From: Aplidium turbinatum
Taxonomy: Eukaryota; Chordata; Ascidiacea; Aplousobranchia; Polyclinidae
Length of the DNA: 64,000 nt
Direction of reading: 5' to 3'
NCBI GenBank assembly: GCA_918807975.1
Contig: OU964918.1
Span: forward strand, 21,746,477 to 21,810,476
In this document: in pieces, positions 1 through 11,700 of the stretch
Numbering within the stretch: position 1 is the first letter of the stretch
How the letters are laid out: each line of letters starts with the position of its first letter
Notes under the pieces: model-generated
Told to the model about the DNA's origin: nothing
Database searches by the model: none
What the model saw: only the letters and a program-made list of their open reading frames with translations
Program-made: the position numbers and the translations under genes

Positions 1-758
1 AGCGTGTTCGCCTAAGGCGACACTTAGCGGCGGGGGGTCTGGGGGACCTCCCCCTGAAAATTTAAAAAAATTACTTTCAGTTTGGTGCATTCTGAGAGCA
101 TTTTCAACAAAATTGTGGGTATGAATATTTTTGTAAAATGGTGCTGTCCGGTGGCATAGCAAAAGGATAAGATCATGTTTTCTTCGGCATTTTTCGGAAA
201 TAAAGCTAAGTCTCTATGTTTTCTTGTTGCTAATTCCAGACTGAGATATTTGAATGTTTGGTATTGGCAAAACTCGCTCTTTTAATGCAGTTTCGTTTAA
301 AATTAGGCAAACTTTGTTTTAGAGACATAGGTTGATTGCTTTTTTTTGCGAGTTATTACAGTTTTATTATTTATCAGTTTTCTTCTTGGTTGATTCAAAA
401 AGCGATCTTATTCCGGTAACTCACTAACTTTTATGCTCTGAAGTCAACCCAAAGTTTAGAAAATGTAACGTCATAGAGGTCATACATCTTGATGAGTGTC
501 AAACAAAAAGCTTTGAGACAATGAAGTTACTTTAGGCTATTTCTGATATATTCAAGTTTTGTATAACGAATAGCTGTTTAGATGTTAATCTAGATCGAAC
601 AAGCGATCTCAGCAGTTGTAGATGGCTTGCATCCTTGCACAGTTTGACGAGAAATTACATCATAGGCTAAAGCTTTTCTTGTAAACAATGTATTAACATC
701 CTTAAATTCAATTTGAAAGGTTGAAACCCCCGATCCCCCTCCCTTGGCTACGCCACTG
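1..758. mobile_element. Non-autonomous DNA transposon, probably near complete at right end
   Basis: The right end reads GGCTACGCCACTGG after a C-rich stretch, a terminal signature common in CMC/Chapaev-type elements. The first 60 bases hold the G-rich stretch often found just inside the other end. The true left end lies outside the window or was not recognised. No coding frame is visible. The family is inferred from the ends only. Confidence 0.3.
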
Positions 759-884
759 GTGCAAGACAGTGGTATATTATTTAATTTCTCTTGTTTTCTA
801 CCAGGGCTGGAAAAAATGTTTAGCTTCCCGGGAATCTGTATTTTAGAGAAAAAATTTCCCGCGGCTTACAATCACGATAATGAG

Positions 885-2085
885 AACCTTATATTTTACT
901 GATCTCCGGAGCTGACGTAAACCTTAAAAGTCATGTCGACATATTCTTGATGCCCTCCCTTATCGAAAATTGTTCTTTGTAATGCCGCTTTGAAGGAGGA
1001 TTACGACTATGAACAAAAGAATAAATTTTAAACTTCATTTTGAATTGAAAAGACATGACGTAATGTCTTCCAACCTTAGTTATATATTTTTTCATTAGGC
1101 CTACGTAACGTCTTGTAGGAATAAATTGAAAATCAGTATGATCACTCAAAATGAAAGCAATAGGACTACGAATCCTCACTAAACCAATCAATCAATGGTC
1201 TTGTTGCACCGAAGATGACAACCTTATATTTTACTGATCTCCGAAGCTGACGTAAACCTTAAAGCAAAGATCTGTTGACTCAATGCAAACCCTTTGAAGG
1301 TTGGGGGGGGCTGTCAATTCAACTTTTTTTGTATCAACAGTTGTATCTCTAAAACCACTGAGGCTGCGACTACGAGATTTCTTGACTTTTCCTAACTTTT
1401 ATTCACCTCTATTGAGCTGAAATTTTGAGCGAATAAAGGTTATAAATTGAAAGATATAAGGCATTTCTCAGCACATCCTCTGAAATATTTCATATTCCAT
1501 TGTGAAACATTTTCCCACCAGCTGGATGAAAGTAATTAATTTGGCCCATGTCTCGTTAATCCTAACTGTTTCACAGCGTGAAGGGCATTGGCTGTATGTA
1601 AAATAATGTAAAAAAAATTAATCACAACATTACAATGCACGTTATTCATTACTCTACCAAAAAATAATGTGTAAACTCACGCTACAAATTACACTCATAA
1701 GTGACCTCAACATTTCAACGTATATGAGCAGTTCTAAAATTCACATAGTTTTAATTTTCGGATATCTTCAGCGTGAATAATTTTACAAAGTCAATCCCAA
1801 ATTTTGAAACCGTGCCAAAATAACAGAGATATCACTCCTAAAGCATAAGAAGAATCGACAGCCCCCCCTCAAACTGACCAAGACTCCAGGAGCCAACCTT
1901 CTAAGGGTTAAAAGTCATGTCGACTTATTCTTGATGCCTCCCTTATCGAAAATTGTTCTTTGTAGTACCGCTTTGAAGGTGGATTACGACTATGAACAAA
2001 AGAATAAATTTTAAACTTCAATTTGTATTGAAAATACATGACGTCATATCTTCCAACCTTATCACATTTTTTTCATTACGTAATA
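885..2085. repeat. Spaced direct duplication (~225 bp), second copy interrupted
   Basis: Bases 885-1110 recur at 1220-2085 with minor changes (AACCTTATATTTTACTGATC, then the stretch around TTATCGAAAATTGTTC). The second copy is split by a 645-bp insert at a TTAA site. The first copy still has the unbroken TTAA and so shows the empty site. No coding content is apparent. Confidence 0.75.
1263..1907. mobile_element. TTAA-target MITE (piggyBac- or Kolobok-like)
   Basis: The insert is flanked by TTAA on both sides (1259-1262 and 1908-1911), exactly where the neighbouring duplicate copy has a single TTAA. Imperfect inverted ends are visible: CCCTTTGAAGGTTGG at about 1300 and the complement of CCCTTAGAAGGTTGG at the right edge. 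A G-run next to CTGTC faces a C-run next to GACAG. The outer 27 bases on the left lie outside the recognisable inverted end. There is no transposase frame, so it is non-autonomous. Confidence 0.65.
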
Positions 2086-2099
2086 TTTAGCCTACCACC

Positions 2100-2745
2100 A
2101 CCAAACCACTTTTGACGATCGAATTTGTTAATTTATTATTGGGTAAAATGTTTAGATGGTGTCACGTCATTACGCCGATTTGAGATATAATTTCATTCAT
2201 GACGTCGTATGGATGAAAAACTTTTACAAGTTTTATACTCTGCTGAGATTAAAGAAGAAACATAAATGATAAATATTGGAGAAATTGAGTCTCCTTTACA
2301 ACTTAAGAATCGAACAACTCAAAACTACTGAAACAAAACGTTTTGTTTAAGTGAAAGAATCACTGCATGCAACCAATGCCAAAATGCGCGCAGAGGAGAA
2401 GTCATGGGAGTGTGAGGTATCAAAAATTTAACAGGTTGTTATTTTTCTACATCAATGTGACGTAGTTAAAACTTTAAAAAGTCTATATCTTTGCTTCTGT
2501 AGAAAATCTTTTTATCTACTGTAGGCTACAATTTCGTCATTAAGGTTTTCCATACTTTTTTAAAGAGAGAGCTTTTACCCCTCCCCTTGCAACTTGAGTT
2601 GACTTACTTGAGGTTGGGATCCAAATATTAGAAAAACAATTTTAATATGTATTAATAAAAAATAAAAAAAAATTAAAAAGATGATGCCAAAAACATTGGG
2701 GGGGCAGGTGCCCCGCCTGCCCCCCCCCTGCCGGCGCCACTGACA
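2100..2745. other. AT-rich spacer ending in a transposon terminus
   Basis: No gene is seen. The stretch ends in a G/C-rich block closing with GCCGGCGCCACTG at about 2742, which resembles the terminal repeat of a hAT- or CMC-type element. I could not find the matching left end. Confidence 0.3.
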
Positions 2746-3046
2746 GTATTTATCGTAACTTACGGAAAGTTTTTGATATTTTAGTTTTCTCTTGGCGTTT
2801 TTACATGCGCGTCGTGACGTAAGGGAAGTAAGTAAGAATCTGGTAAGTACGAAGTAATTTAGGCCTTGGAGGAAGCCTTGTCAGCAATTTTGCTGATGTT
2901 CTCGCCAGCTGCGGCAGAAATTTTTTCCACTTGTTATTCGTGCTTGATTTCATACATGCTCAATATTTCTGTCAACAATGCATGGCAACTGCAAGAAATT
3001 TGCAATAGCCTAGAGGCAATTCAATGGATTTGCTTTCTTTTTGAAG

Positions 3047-3214
3047 ATAGGCTATATTGCCAGAATATACTTGTCACAACATCGAAAGCCACCTCAACAA
3101 GTAAAGCGGGGCAGACCACAAAAGGTTATATCCGATGTACGTTACCATGAGTGTAAGCTATGTATGTCATTGTTTGCCGACGAAAACGTTCACTTTATGA
3201 CTACAATCAGCTGA
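3047..3214 (+). CDS. Possible terminal exon with AT-hook and CxxC motif
   Basis: A pyrimidine-rich tract ending in AG at 3046 precedes a 56-codon frame that closes with TGA at 3214. The frame encodes KRGRPQK, an AT-hook-like motif that binds the DNA minor groove in known proteins. It is followed by YHECKLCMSLF, which could be half of a zinc site. No upstream exon was found, and the frame is closed just before the proposed acceptor. It could be a host exon, the DNA-binding start of a decayed transposase, or chance. I do not recognise the family. Confidence 0.2.
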   Translation: MGYIARIYLSQHRKPPQQVKRGRPQKVISDVRYHECKLCMSLFADENVHFMTTIS

Positions 3215-4314
3215 CTTAAATTTTTCCTTCTGTTTGGATAATAAACATAATTTAGGTACTGAAGATTACAAATCCGCAAACCGTTCCAGGTTTCGCAATG
3301 GGAACGCGGGATCAGATAATCGGAAAAATGATTTTGTTGTTTGCACAAGTAAAAAGATGTCTACATCCCGCAACCCACCTCCCCCCTTATTTTCCACAAT
3401 TTGCAAAATCCTCTCCCTTTGACTGTGGACGCTTTTATAAACGACCCTTTATCTTGCAATTTTTAGTTAAGTGGTGAATAATTTTCAATACTCCTTATGC
3501 CAATAGGATGGTGACTAGGGGTGTTCGAAATCTATCTTCTCCAGGCAAAATAACAGGAAACTATGTTTTTCTGGTGTTTTACTCGTGGTTAAAAAGACAA
3601 CCAGTTATTGTTCATCGGGTCGTTAAAGTCAATTGTGAAATATTTTTTCCAACCTTTGTATCAGTATACGAAATCCAAAGTAAAAGGTTTCTTCCACAGG
3701 TAGTAGGAGGTTGATGACGTTGTTATGTAGTTACCGTAGGACTTTACAGAACTGTGCCACTTTCCACAATCTCTATCTCTTTAAATCCACTCACAACGGT
3801 ACACAACAAGTAGAGCTTGCTTCACTCACTTTCAATACGAATCATATCAAGTTTGTAATAAGGCTACACAATAAGCTGTCATAAGCTGACAGGAAATGGA
3901 GCAATCAATGCGCGACACGAAGCAACATGGAAACGTCATTTACACATCCACACTCCTGGTCGATGAAATGTGACCAGCTTCTTCCGCTGTCAAACAGTCG
4001 ACGTACTACGGAAAGGTGGTGTGAGAATATTCGAACAAAATGCACAATGATAAATGCCAATTAAATCAATGCTACTTAGTGATTATTTTTGCACTGTCCT
4101 GTTGCATTACTGGATGCATTTGTATATGTGCAGTTGCACTTGTACAACACATGCATGAGAATTGAGAAGTTAAGACTTATGGAAACATAGTTCGAAGACA
4201 TTATAAAATAAATGGTCAAGTTATCGATGTTCAGTTTGTGACAAGTACTAGTCCAAAAATATAACAGAGTTGAGTGCGGTAACATTGTCCGCGTGTGTCG
4301 CTTGAGCCCATCAG
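3215..4314. other. No gene seen; includes 3' flank of the SR-protein gene
   Basis: Nothing coding is convincing here. The part next to 4314 should contain the 3' untranslated region of the minus-strand SR-protein gene. I did not find a canonical AATAAA signal on that strand close to the stop. Confidence 0.4.
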
Positions 4315-7300
4315 CTAGGAGCGGCTTCTGCTTCGAGGCGACCGGCTCGCTGAATTGGATCGGTTCAATGGCGACATTGATCTGCGACAACAAATTGTTT
4401 TAGGCGTCCATTTGAAAATGCACAAAAACTCCTAAAAAACGATGAACATTATTGAACATCCATCACATCAAACTCAGGAAGTACCACCCTACAATCCTAC
4501 ATTGCGCACCTGTTTGGTGAGTGCATTGCCCCAATCGGTTACTATTTGTTCTGCCTCAACTGAAGTTGGTGGGATACTCAATAAAGCATCGAAAAACTGT
4601 TCCGGTTTGCTTGGTCTTTGTCCAGTAGCTTTTAGTAATCATATCTTTTGCTTTATCATGGCTTTCAAATGAAAAAAAAAATAACGGAAATTTTTACGAG
4701 AGAAACCCGGAAAACGGGAAGGCGCAAAATCTCCGGTTCTCAAACCCTCATTTCCACATACGTGTCGGGATTGCTACCTCAATCACAAAACACTAGGAGT
4801 GGCATCTTTCTCTTCTTGCGAGTGTGGCCCTTAGGAGAAGACTCAATACTACAGTATATTAGTATCAACAACACTTGCACATTTGCACAACCTTTCGTCA
4901 ATCAAATTGATCAGAAAGTGTGCGGACTGCGGATCTTGCAGTGTTTCGCTTTTCAGTGTAGTCCGGTAAACATTCGACACACAAGGGAAAAAGCATATAC
5001 CTATAGCCCTGAGTTTCAAATGAAAGTCTCGTAGCGAAAATCCCAATACACGTTGTTTGATTCTTTATGCTTCATGCTAAAACGGCACTTGACGGTTTAC
5101 GACAGTGAAAACCTTTGCTGAGTACAAATTTCAACAAAAAAGCAAAACTACAGTAAAATTGTACCATTCATACCTGCGCGGGCTAAGTGACGACTTTGTT
5201 TTGTAGCTGGGAGACCGACTGCGGCTTCTGCAACATCATAACCCACGTCACTTCAATCAATCACAACATATCGGTACTACAAAGGGTACAGTTGAAATTA
5301 CCTTCTTTTCTCACGTAGTGGCGATCTGCTGCGGCTTTTGGAATGTCTTCGGGTGGGACTTGGAGATAGTGATCTAGAAAACCAAGAAAATTGAGTGTTG
5401 GCGAGTGAAGCTTGCTTATGTAAAGTAAGACAATTTCAACAAACATGCAACGACTTTATGTAAATAACTTTTACTGTGAATTGTCACTATGCTCAGATTT
5501 ATACAAAATGATATCACTTGCATAGCAGCATACAGATGAGATAAGTCGAAAACGTTGAGCTGTTCTTTGGTGTTGAGCTGTTTAAATGGAAGTTGCTAAA
5601 GAGATGTTGATGATGATTATGTGAAGGAAAGTTGCTGCTTCAACGGCGTCAGCTTATCAGTAAATGGTCGGTTAACTATCAAGAGTTGACTTCGTTGTTT
5701 AGCTGATGATGGTTGCGATGCATTGGCTAACTAACAGTTACAGGTGATGATACTGCTGTGCTTGTGTGTAGACGAGAGACAAGTCTAGAAATGGGTACAC
5801 AACATTATTAAATGCTTGAACAAACAACATCAGATTAAAACTGTAAAAGATTTTTAATTGTGACACTTTGATGGCAGAACTCTCAGCGTTAGCCGTGAGT
5901 CGAAGACGGCGAATGCTCTATCTGGAAATAAGGCTGAAATTTATTGTCCGTCTTCAGTACAACACAATGCACAATCGTTGGAAGTAAAATAATTACATGT
6001 TGCTCTGGTTTAGTGTTCAGAAACAGGTCTTCAATAATTGATAATTCAAAGTGCGGCCATCAAAATATTATCAACCAATAATGGTTTATTCACTGAAACT
6101 GCTTGACCTACTTTATTTTGTCATGTTGAAAAACGGTAATTACAAAACAATGCTGTAATGTAATCATAGAGAACATATAATCGTCTGTAACAACGAAAAC
6201 GCTATGCTGCCAGTGAGTAGCCAAAATTCAATCTAGTTCAGTTATTTTGTCCATCGTTTAGTTATCCAATACGTGATAAAGTTGATAGTATAAACATGAA
6301 ATACCTATCATGCCGCCCTCCTCTTCTGCTGTTGTATGAATTGTCATAGTTATCGTACCGCCCATAATCGCGAGAACGATCTCTTTCACGACCACCACCG
6401 CCACCACGTCTTGACATTCCTGATGACATCTCCACACGGGCACGAACCCCGCATATGGTTCTGCACAGTAAAACAACTACCCTTGTATTTATACTTAATG
6501 CAAATCTATATCTGGGTTGCTTATATCAAATTCAGGTACTATTCATTAAAATACTTTACAGGCTGTTTCACCCCTATTGACATTATCATCATATTCGAAT
6601 AGAAATATAATATATTGTAGGGTGGTTCCAAATTTTTCTTAGAAATCTGTTACGACCACCTTACCTTTTTTCTATTGTCTAAAATATGGTACTGCGTGAA
6701 ATTTTGCTAAGATTGAACATGGTTTAGAGGTGCCACATAACCATTCAAGTTTTTACTTAACACAATGTAAACATGTAGCTTATTAACTGTTAGGATGGGC
6801 TGAGGAACAGTTTTATTTGAGTTTGAAAAAAGGTCTAAAAAGCTACCAACCAAACTTTAGTTAACATTTTGAATGTTGCCAGTGGCAAAAAAGCACATAA
6901 CTACTTAAATGACAGTCAACAAGTGTGTTTATCCGGTACCACTAAATATATACCCATTCTCAGGCATTGTCGCCTTTTGTAGGGTATTGTCAGAGTTGCA
7001 AGTTAAGATTAAGGTCTGACACCCTTGGAAATGTCTGCCAATTCATGAAAATGCTGACAATTTTCAAGGGTTGCCACGTCGGCAAGTTTTGCTTGCAAAA
7101 CTGGGCTACTTTTGCTTCTCAGTTGTATGTTGTGATGTCTTTGAAAAAATAAAATGGTTGCAGATTAATACATCTACAGTATATATGGTCTATAGACCAT
7201 TGTCAAACTAACCAGTATCACATCTGAATATATTGAAGTTGGGAAATACCTGCCATCAAGTGCATGGACTGCATCTTCTGCATCTCTAGTATCCTCAAAT

Positions 7301-7458
7301 TGCACAAAAGCAAAACCCGGTGGATTTCTTGCGACCCAAACATTTCTCAAAGTTCCATAATATCCGAACACTCTTTCAAGTTCACTTCTAGAACCCTCAT
7401 TTCCTAAATTTCCAACGTAAACTTTGCAATCAAGCGATCCAGAATTAGCACCTGACAT
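4315..7458 (-). CDS. SRSF3: SRSF3-like serine/arginine-rich splicing factor
   Basis: Five coding exons were read from frame and GT-AG borders: 7458-7250, 6460-6305, 5373-5302, 5227-5174 and 4381-4315, giving 185 residues and a TAG stop. Residues 11-83 form an RNA recognition motif with RNP2 (KVYVGNL) and RNP1 (GFAFVQF). The surrounding [11 protein letters not shown] is typical of SRSF3/SRSF7. A Gly-rich linker (GGGGG) follows, then an Arg/Ser-rich tail from about residue 120 to the end (SRSRSPS, RSRSRS). There is no CCHC zinc knuckle, which favours SRSF3 over SRSF7. The tail is slightly longer than in the 164-residue human protein. Family members bind pre-mRNA in the nucleus, recruit spliceosome parts and help mRNA export. 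Start ATG 7458 is the first codon that gives the normal family N-terminus. Each intron splits an Arg codon as AG|A, and internal exons (156, 72 and 54 nt) keep frame if skipped. Confidence 0.9.
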
Positions 7459-7791
7459 AATTGAGACTTTCAGTTTCACAGCCAAATTTATTTCAAAAAT
7501 CTTCTGTAAATTGTACAGAAAAATACATGTAAAAATCACGCCAAAAAAATTTAAAATCAGCGTAACTGGGATATATTAGAATCTTAATTGTTAAAGTGGA
7601 AACCTTGTTCTAAACGGGACATGCGCACTTGCGCAGAACATCAAATCGGCATTGCGTTGAGAGACTCGTGTTATGTGGACAGTGGACATAATGTAAACGT
7701 ATGTATCTGTCTTGTTCAATATATTACATGGTGTTGCCGGCAAAGTGACTAATCGAAGTTTAAAAGTCGAAACGTTCCCCCTGCGGTAACT
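7459..7791. promoter_or_regulatory. 5' flank of the SR-protein gene
   Basis: This 333-base gap separates the SR-protein start codon (minus strand) from the Ty3 fossil (plus strand). It must hold the 5' untranslated region and probably the proximal promoter, unless a further non-coding exon lies to the right. I see no clear TATA box or initiator. The role is inferred from position only. Confidence 0.35.
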
Positions 7792-8969
7792 TTGTTTACC
7801 CACGTCAGTCAATTAACTATGCCGTCTAAACTTGACTGGTGCCTAAAGCAGGTTTTTGTAAAAGAAGAGTTAGAGTTGACAACACATACTGGAGACAAAT
7901 TTATTAATTGGAAAAGGAAGTTCACAAATTTTGTCAGAGAAGCAGGTTTCTTGCAATCTGGCATTGCATGGGCTACGAAGTGGGCTGCACTTGAAGCATG
8001 TGTCAGCACCAACTCTTTCCAAAAAATCAATGCAATCAGACTCCAGCTACCTGTAGATAATAAAGAAGATTTGAATGCCCTTCTTGATGCCTTATCCGAA
8101 GTGACAGGTAGAACAGAAAATGTTTGGCTAAAACGACATGCTTTTGTCGAATACAAACAAAAACCTGGTCAGCAGTTCAATGATTTTTATTCTAAATTAA
8201 TAAATCTGGTCTCATCATGCAGATTTGACCACAACATATGTGTTGAAGACAAACAAAAAGTTGTAGATCAGATGCTATTGAACAAAATTGTAAATATATG
8301 TATTGTATATATATTGGAAAAGTGCAAAACAAACTTTTCAAAACAGCTGATCTGACATTGCCTATGGCTGTAAAAATAATCAATAACTTTGAGGTTATGC
8401 AAAAAACTTAAGCTACTTTCTCAGGCATGGACAATTGGACATCAACTCCGTAAATCTAGTAAACAGGACAGATAAAGATTATTCCAAGTCAAAGGAATGC
8501 AGACGATGTGGCTACTATCATACATTACATTCCATGCCAAATGTCCAGCAGAAGGAAAAAGGTGCAATTTTTGTCAAGGAATGGGACAATTCGAAAGGGG
8601 ATGTTACAAAAAGAAGAATCAATTTAAATTTGAGATAAACAACCCCCTAAACAAATTCAAAACTGGTGCAGTTGGATTCAAATGTAGTCTTCCCGTTTCC
8701 TGAAGGCAAAATATTTTTAGAAAAAAAGGTATCCCAATGCACCAGTACTACTGTTGAAAGTAATAGAAATAGCATGAAAAAACAATTAGTGAAAGAGTTT
8801 CAAGACGTCTTTGATGTAAAGGCAAGAAGAATTCCAGTAGCATATGAACATTGATCAAGCACTCAAAGAAATAGATGAACTATTGACAGAAGGCATCATA
8901 TCACCTGTGACAACCCCAACAGAGTGGGTGAATCCAATTGTGGTTGAACCAAAGAAAGACAGTACAAAG

Positions 8970-10223
8970 ACGAAATCGCTTAATCGAATCACCTATTTGC
9001 CAGACGTTTTGATACGATTATACGATTGATTCGTTTAACCAATTTACTAAAAAAAAGGTTTATTGTGAATGGGCGTAATTGTTGGGAAGATGTCTGTGCT
9101 GACTAGGCTGCAACGCACATTACAACTGATGCTTCCTACAACTGTTTACAATTCTGGTTAAACTTTAAAGAGTTCACTAGCTCTGTGTTACATAACACTA
9201 TGCTGTATGTTCCAGCCAGCAAAACTGGTCCTTTTTACATTGATTTATCATCTGCAGACGTTGAAACAATGTAAAACAGACCAGCTTTGCTGACTTGGCT
9301 GAGCAGGTATGATCAAAGCATTTTTCTGCAAACTGCGGCAATCGGACTTCTTTTAATCTCACCGATCTCTGTGATATCACAACGCGAACTTTGACGTTTT
9401 TGATTCAAGCGTGCTATTTTTAGCTAGTACCAGCTGTGTAGTTTTGAGTATGGAACGTGACCTACGAAAATAGTGGTACGGTAAAAAAAAAAACGGCTCA
9501 CACTCATTGTTTTGAAATCGCAAAGTTTTTTTTCAAGTCTTTTGCGCTGTCTGGTAAAATAATTAATTTGCAATGCTCTTCAACTGAACGAAACTGCACA
9601 AATGAAATTATGCACTGCATTTCACAACAGTAGGCTACTTTTTTTCAGCAATTTAAAAAAAATTCTCCAAAGTTTTCTGGTAAAAACTTTTGGACATGCT
9701 TTCCAACACTTCCCTCTTAAGTCGAAATAATTTGTCCATGTCCATTTCTTGGAAGGCCAGTCGCCTACGGATGACATCAAAAGCATTTAAACTTCTTTAG
9801 TGTGATTATTCCTTTTGTGTGCTCTTTTGTTTTAATGAAGCCCAGCTGTGCGAAAATTGGTTCTTTGTAGTGCGATGTCTAGCACATAAGATTATGGCCT
9901 GGGATTACAGACACTTGTCTTTGTTTTGAGCGCATGCGTCTGTCTCACATTTGCTTCATTTTGCCTTTGACCATTGCAGACAATAATGCGAAGCAAAAAA
10001 GAGACATTCTCTTTTCGCTAACGGGTATAATTATACGATTAAATGAATGAAGTATGCAAACTGGAAGCAAATCCTGATGCTTTTATCCGACTTATTCTTT
10101 TAAGCAGTATGCGCTTAACCGATGTTTTTACTTAACATCAGATTGGATTTGGTTTGGGATTTCAGGTTTTGATTCAAATAAACGATTGATACGTTTAAGC
10201 AGTATACTATTAACCGATTTCGT
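8970..10223. mobile_element. Insert with inverted ends inside the Ty3 fossil
   Basis: The segment separating the two reverse-transcriptase parts begins ACGAAATCGCTTAATCGA and ends with the complement of ACGAAATCGGTTAATAG. These are degenerate inverted ends rich in TTAA-like motifs. No target duplication is obvious and no coding frame is convincing. It contains one 88-bp palindrome (9211-9298). It is probably a non-autonomous DNA transposon of unknown superfamily. Confidence 0.4.
9211..9298. repeat. 88-bp palindromic element, copy 1
   Basis: A degenerate copy of an 88-bp palindrome centred on CTGCAG (9252-9257). The arms read CTTTTTACATTGATTTATC against GTTGAAACAATGTAAAAC, and the outer parts CAAAACTGGTC and GACCAGCTTTG still pair. 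Confidence 0.7.
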
Positions 10224-10826
10224 CTGTATTGGCAATTTCAAAGGTAAAGTGCGTCTTTTTGTTGATTTTTGTCATTTAAATAAGTACTGTTTATGCGAGC
10301 ATTATAGTTCACCTTGTGTTCTAGAGACTGTTCAGCGTTCAGGCTACTAATGCCGATGATGCTACAATATTTACTACTTTTGATGCATGGAAGGGTTATC
10401 ACCAAATCGCACTGGCTGAAGAAAGTAAATCACTTACAACTTTTATTACACCATTTGGACGTTTTTCTTATGAAAGAGCTTCATTTGGCATAAATTCCAT
10501 TAGATCATAAATTCCCAATACACGAGATCGACCTATACTCGAGTATACGGTACTGGAATGTTCGTGATGACCTAACCATCAGTGATGATGATTTCATCTT
10601 GAAAGGTATAAGAATGCTTATCCCTAAAAGTTTACGGAAAAATGTTTTGTGTGAACTTCACGCTGGCCACCGTGGCATCAAAGGTTCAAAAGCAAGACTT
10701 GTGGGAGCAAGTCAATTAGGCGTGCACACTGTGACGTCAGGATATTTAGGTGCAGAGCACTGTGGCGCCGTTCATTTAGGTGCTATTCCTACTAAAGTCT
10801 GCAGATTGTATCAGCTTGGCAGGTAG

Positions 10827-11070
10827 GGCAATGCTTCTTACACAAAATGTTATATTGAACAGAAAAATATGTTGTTTTGTTAATGTGCGTGCATTTATTT
10901 GTTGTTAGTCATGGCTTCACTGAGTGAAGCTGCTTTATCCGGCAATGCTTTTCACACAAAATGTTGTATTGGACAGAAAAATATGTCATGGCTTCGATTG
11001 GTGAAGCTGCTTAAACCGGCAATGCTTTTCACACAAAATGTTTTATTGAACAGAAAAATATATTGTTTTT
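10827..11070 (+). repeat. Three ~85-110 bp tandem units
   Basis: GGCAATGCTTYTYACACAAA followed by ATGTTRTATTGRACAGAAAA recurs three times (10827, about 10941 and 11018), with spacing of about 115 and 77 bases. The units carry no stable reading frame. Confidence 0.7.
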
Positions 11071-11256
11071 TTAATGAGCGTGTTTGGCATTTATTTGTTG
11101 TTAGTCCAGGTTTGCGTTGGCGAAAGCTTTATCAATAAATTATTCAAGTTTCCGAACCTGACTGAGTTCACTTTTAGTTATATAAGTCAAATAATAACTA
11201 CACTAAACATCACTAAAAAAATATACCGTAGCCTATATTCAAGCGGGTGGTAGACT

Positions 11257-11530
11257 TATAATAATAATAATAATATTAGTTTTTATATAGCGCTGTATCC
11301 AACGCAGAATGCGCTGCTCCTCAGCGCTTTACAAAGCAGACAGTGTCAATGCAGCCGTATAGAGGCGCAACTGAGTACATTATTACCCGAATCCACTCCC
11401 ATTGCTCAGTGCGAAGCAGGAATTAGATTCAGTACCATTTTTAAAAAGTCTTTGGTATGACCCGACAAGGTATCGAACGCATGCCTACCGATTCAGAGGC
11501 GGGCGCACTAACCACTAAGCCACCGAGCCT
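11257..11530 (-). mobile_element. tRNA-derived SINE, near full length
   Basis: Read on the minus strand, the element starts GGCTCGGTGGCTTAGTGG, with an RNA polymerase III A-box-like TGGCTTAGTGG and a B box GTTCGATACC. A body follows with the paired motif AAAGCGCTGAGG and CAGCGCTATATAAAAAC, then an (ATT)n tail at 11257-11275. The tRNA-like head and simple 3' tail define a SINE and not a functional tRNA. It lies in the core of the inverted-end element. Confidence 0.8.
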
Positions 11531-11700
11531 TCACTTGAGTGAAGAGTAACTTAGTTTTCCATTAAAGCCCCGACTAGGTTTTGCCAAAGCTGAGCTGATA
11601 CAATCTGCAGACTTTACTAGGAAATAGCACCTAAATGAACGGGCGCCACAGTGCTCCGCACCTAAATATCCTGACGCCACAGTGTGCACGCCTATTTGAC

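Larger units (their letters stand above)
7792..10710 (+). mobile_element. Ty3/Gypsy LTR-element fossil, broken
   Basis: Parts occur in family order on the plus strand: a Gag-like region at 7810-8300, a CCHC zinc-knuckle region at 8490-8610, the start of reverse transcriptase at 8760-8990, more reverse transcriptase (FDAWKGYHQIAL) at 10350-10500, and the integrase N-terminal region (LHAGHRGIKGS) at 10600-10710. A separate insert divides the reverse transcriptase. No LTRs were recognised. The element is clearly broken, with many breaks, and looks old. Confidence 0.75.
10711..11700. mobile_element. DNA element with ~115-bp inverted ends
   Basis: Bases 10711-10825 and the complement of 11583-11700 match along their length (GTCAATTAGGCGTGCACAC against GTCAAATAGGCGTGCACAC, then ATATTTAGGTGCAGAGCAC and so on). 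Within each arm a short TTAGGYG motif recurs about every 30 bases. The core holds three short tandem repeats and a SINE. It starts at the broken edge of the Ty3 fossil. No transposase was seen, and no target duplication was confirmed. Confidence 0.5.

Noticed and set aside
2866-3150. 94-codon plus-strand frame
   Set aside because: No domain or family resemblance. The overlapping frame with the AT-hook is the only part with a motif.
11460-11530. tRNA gene on the minus strand
   Set aside because: A and B box motifs are present, but the sequence continues into a SINE body with an (ATT)n tail and a second truncated copy exists, so it is a SINE head.
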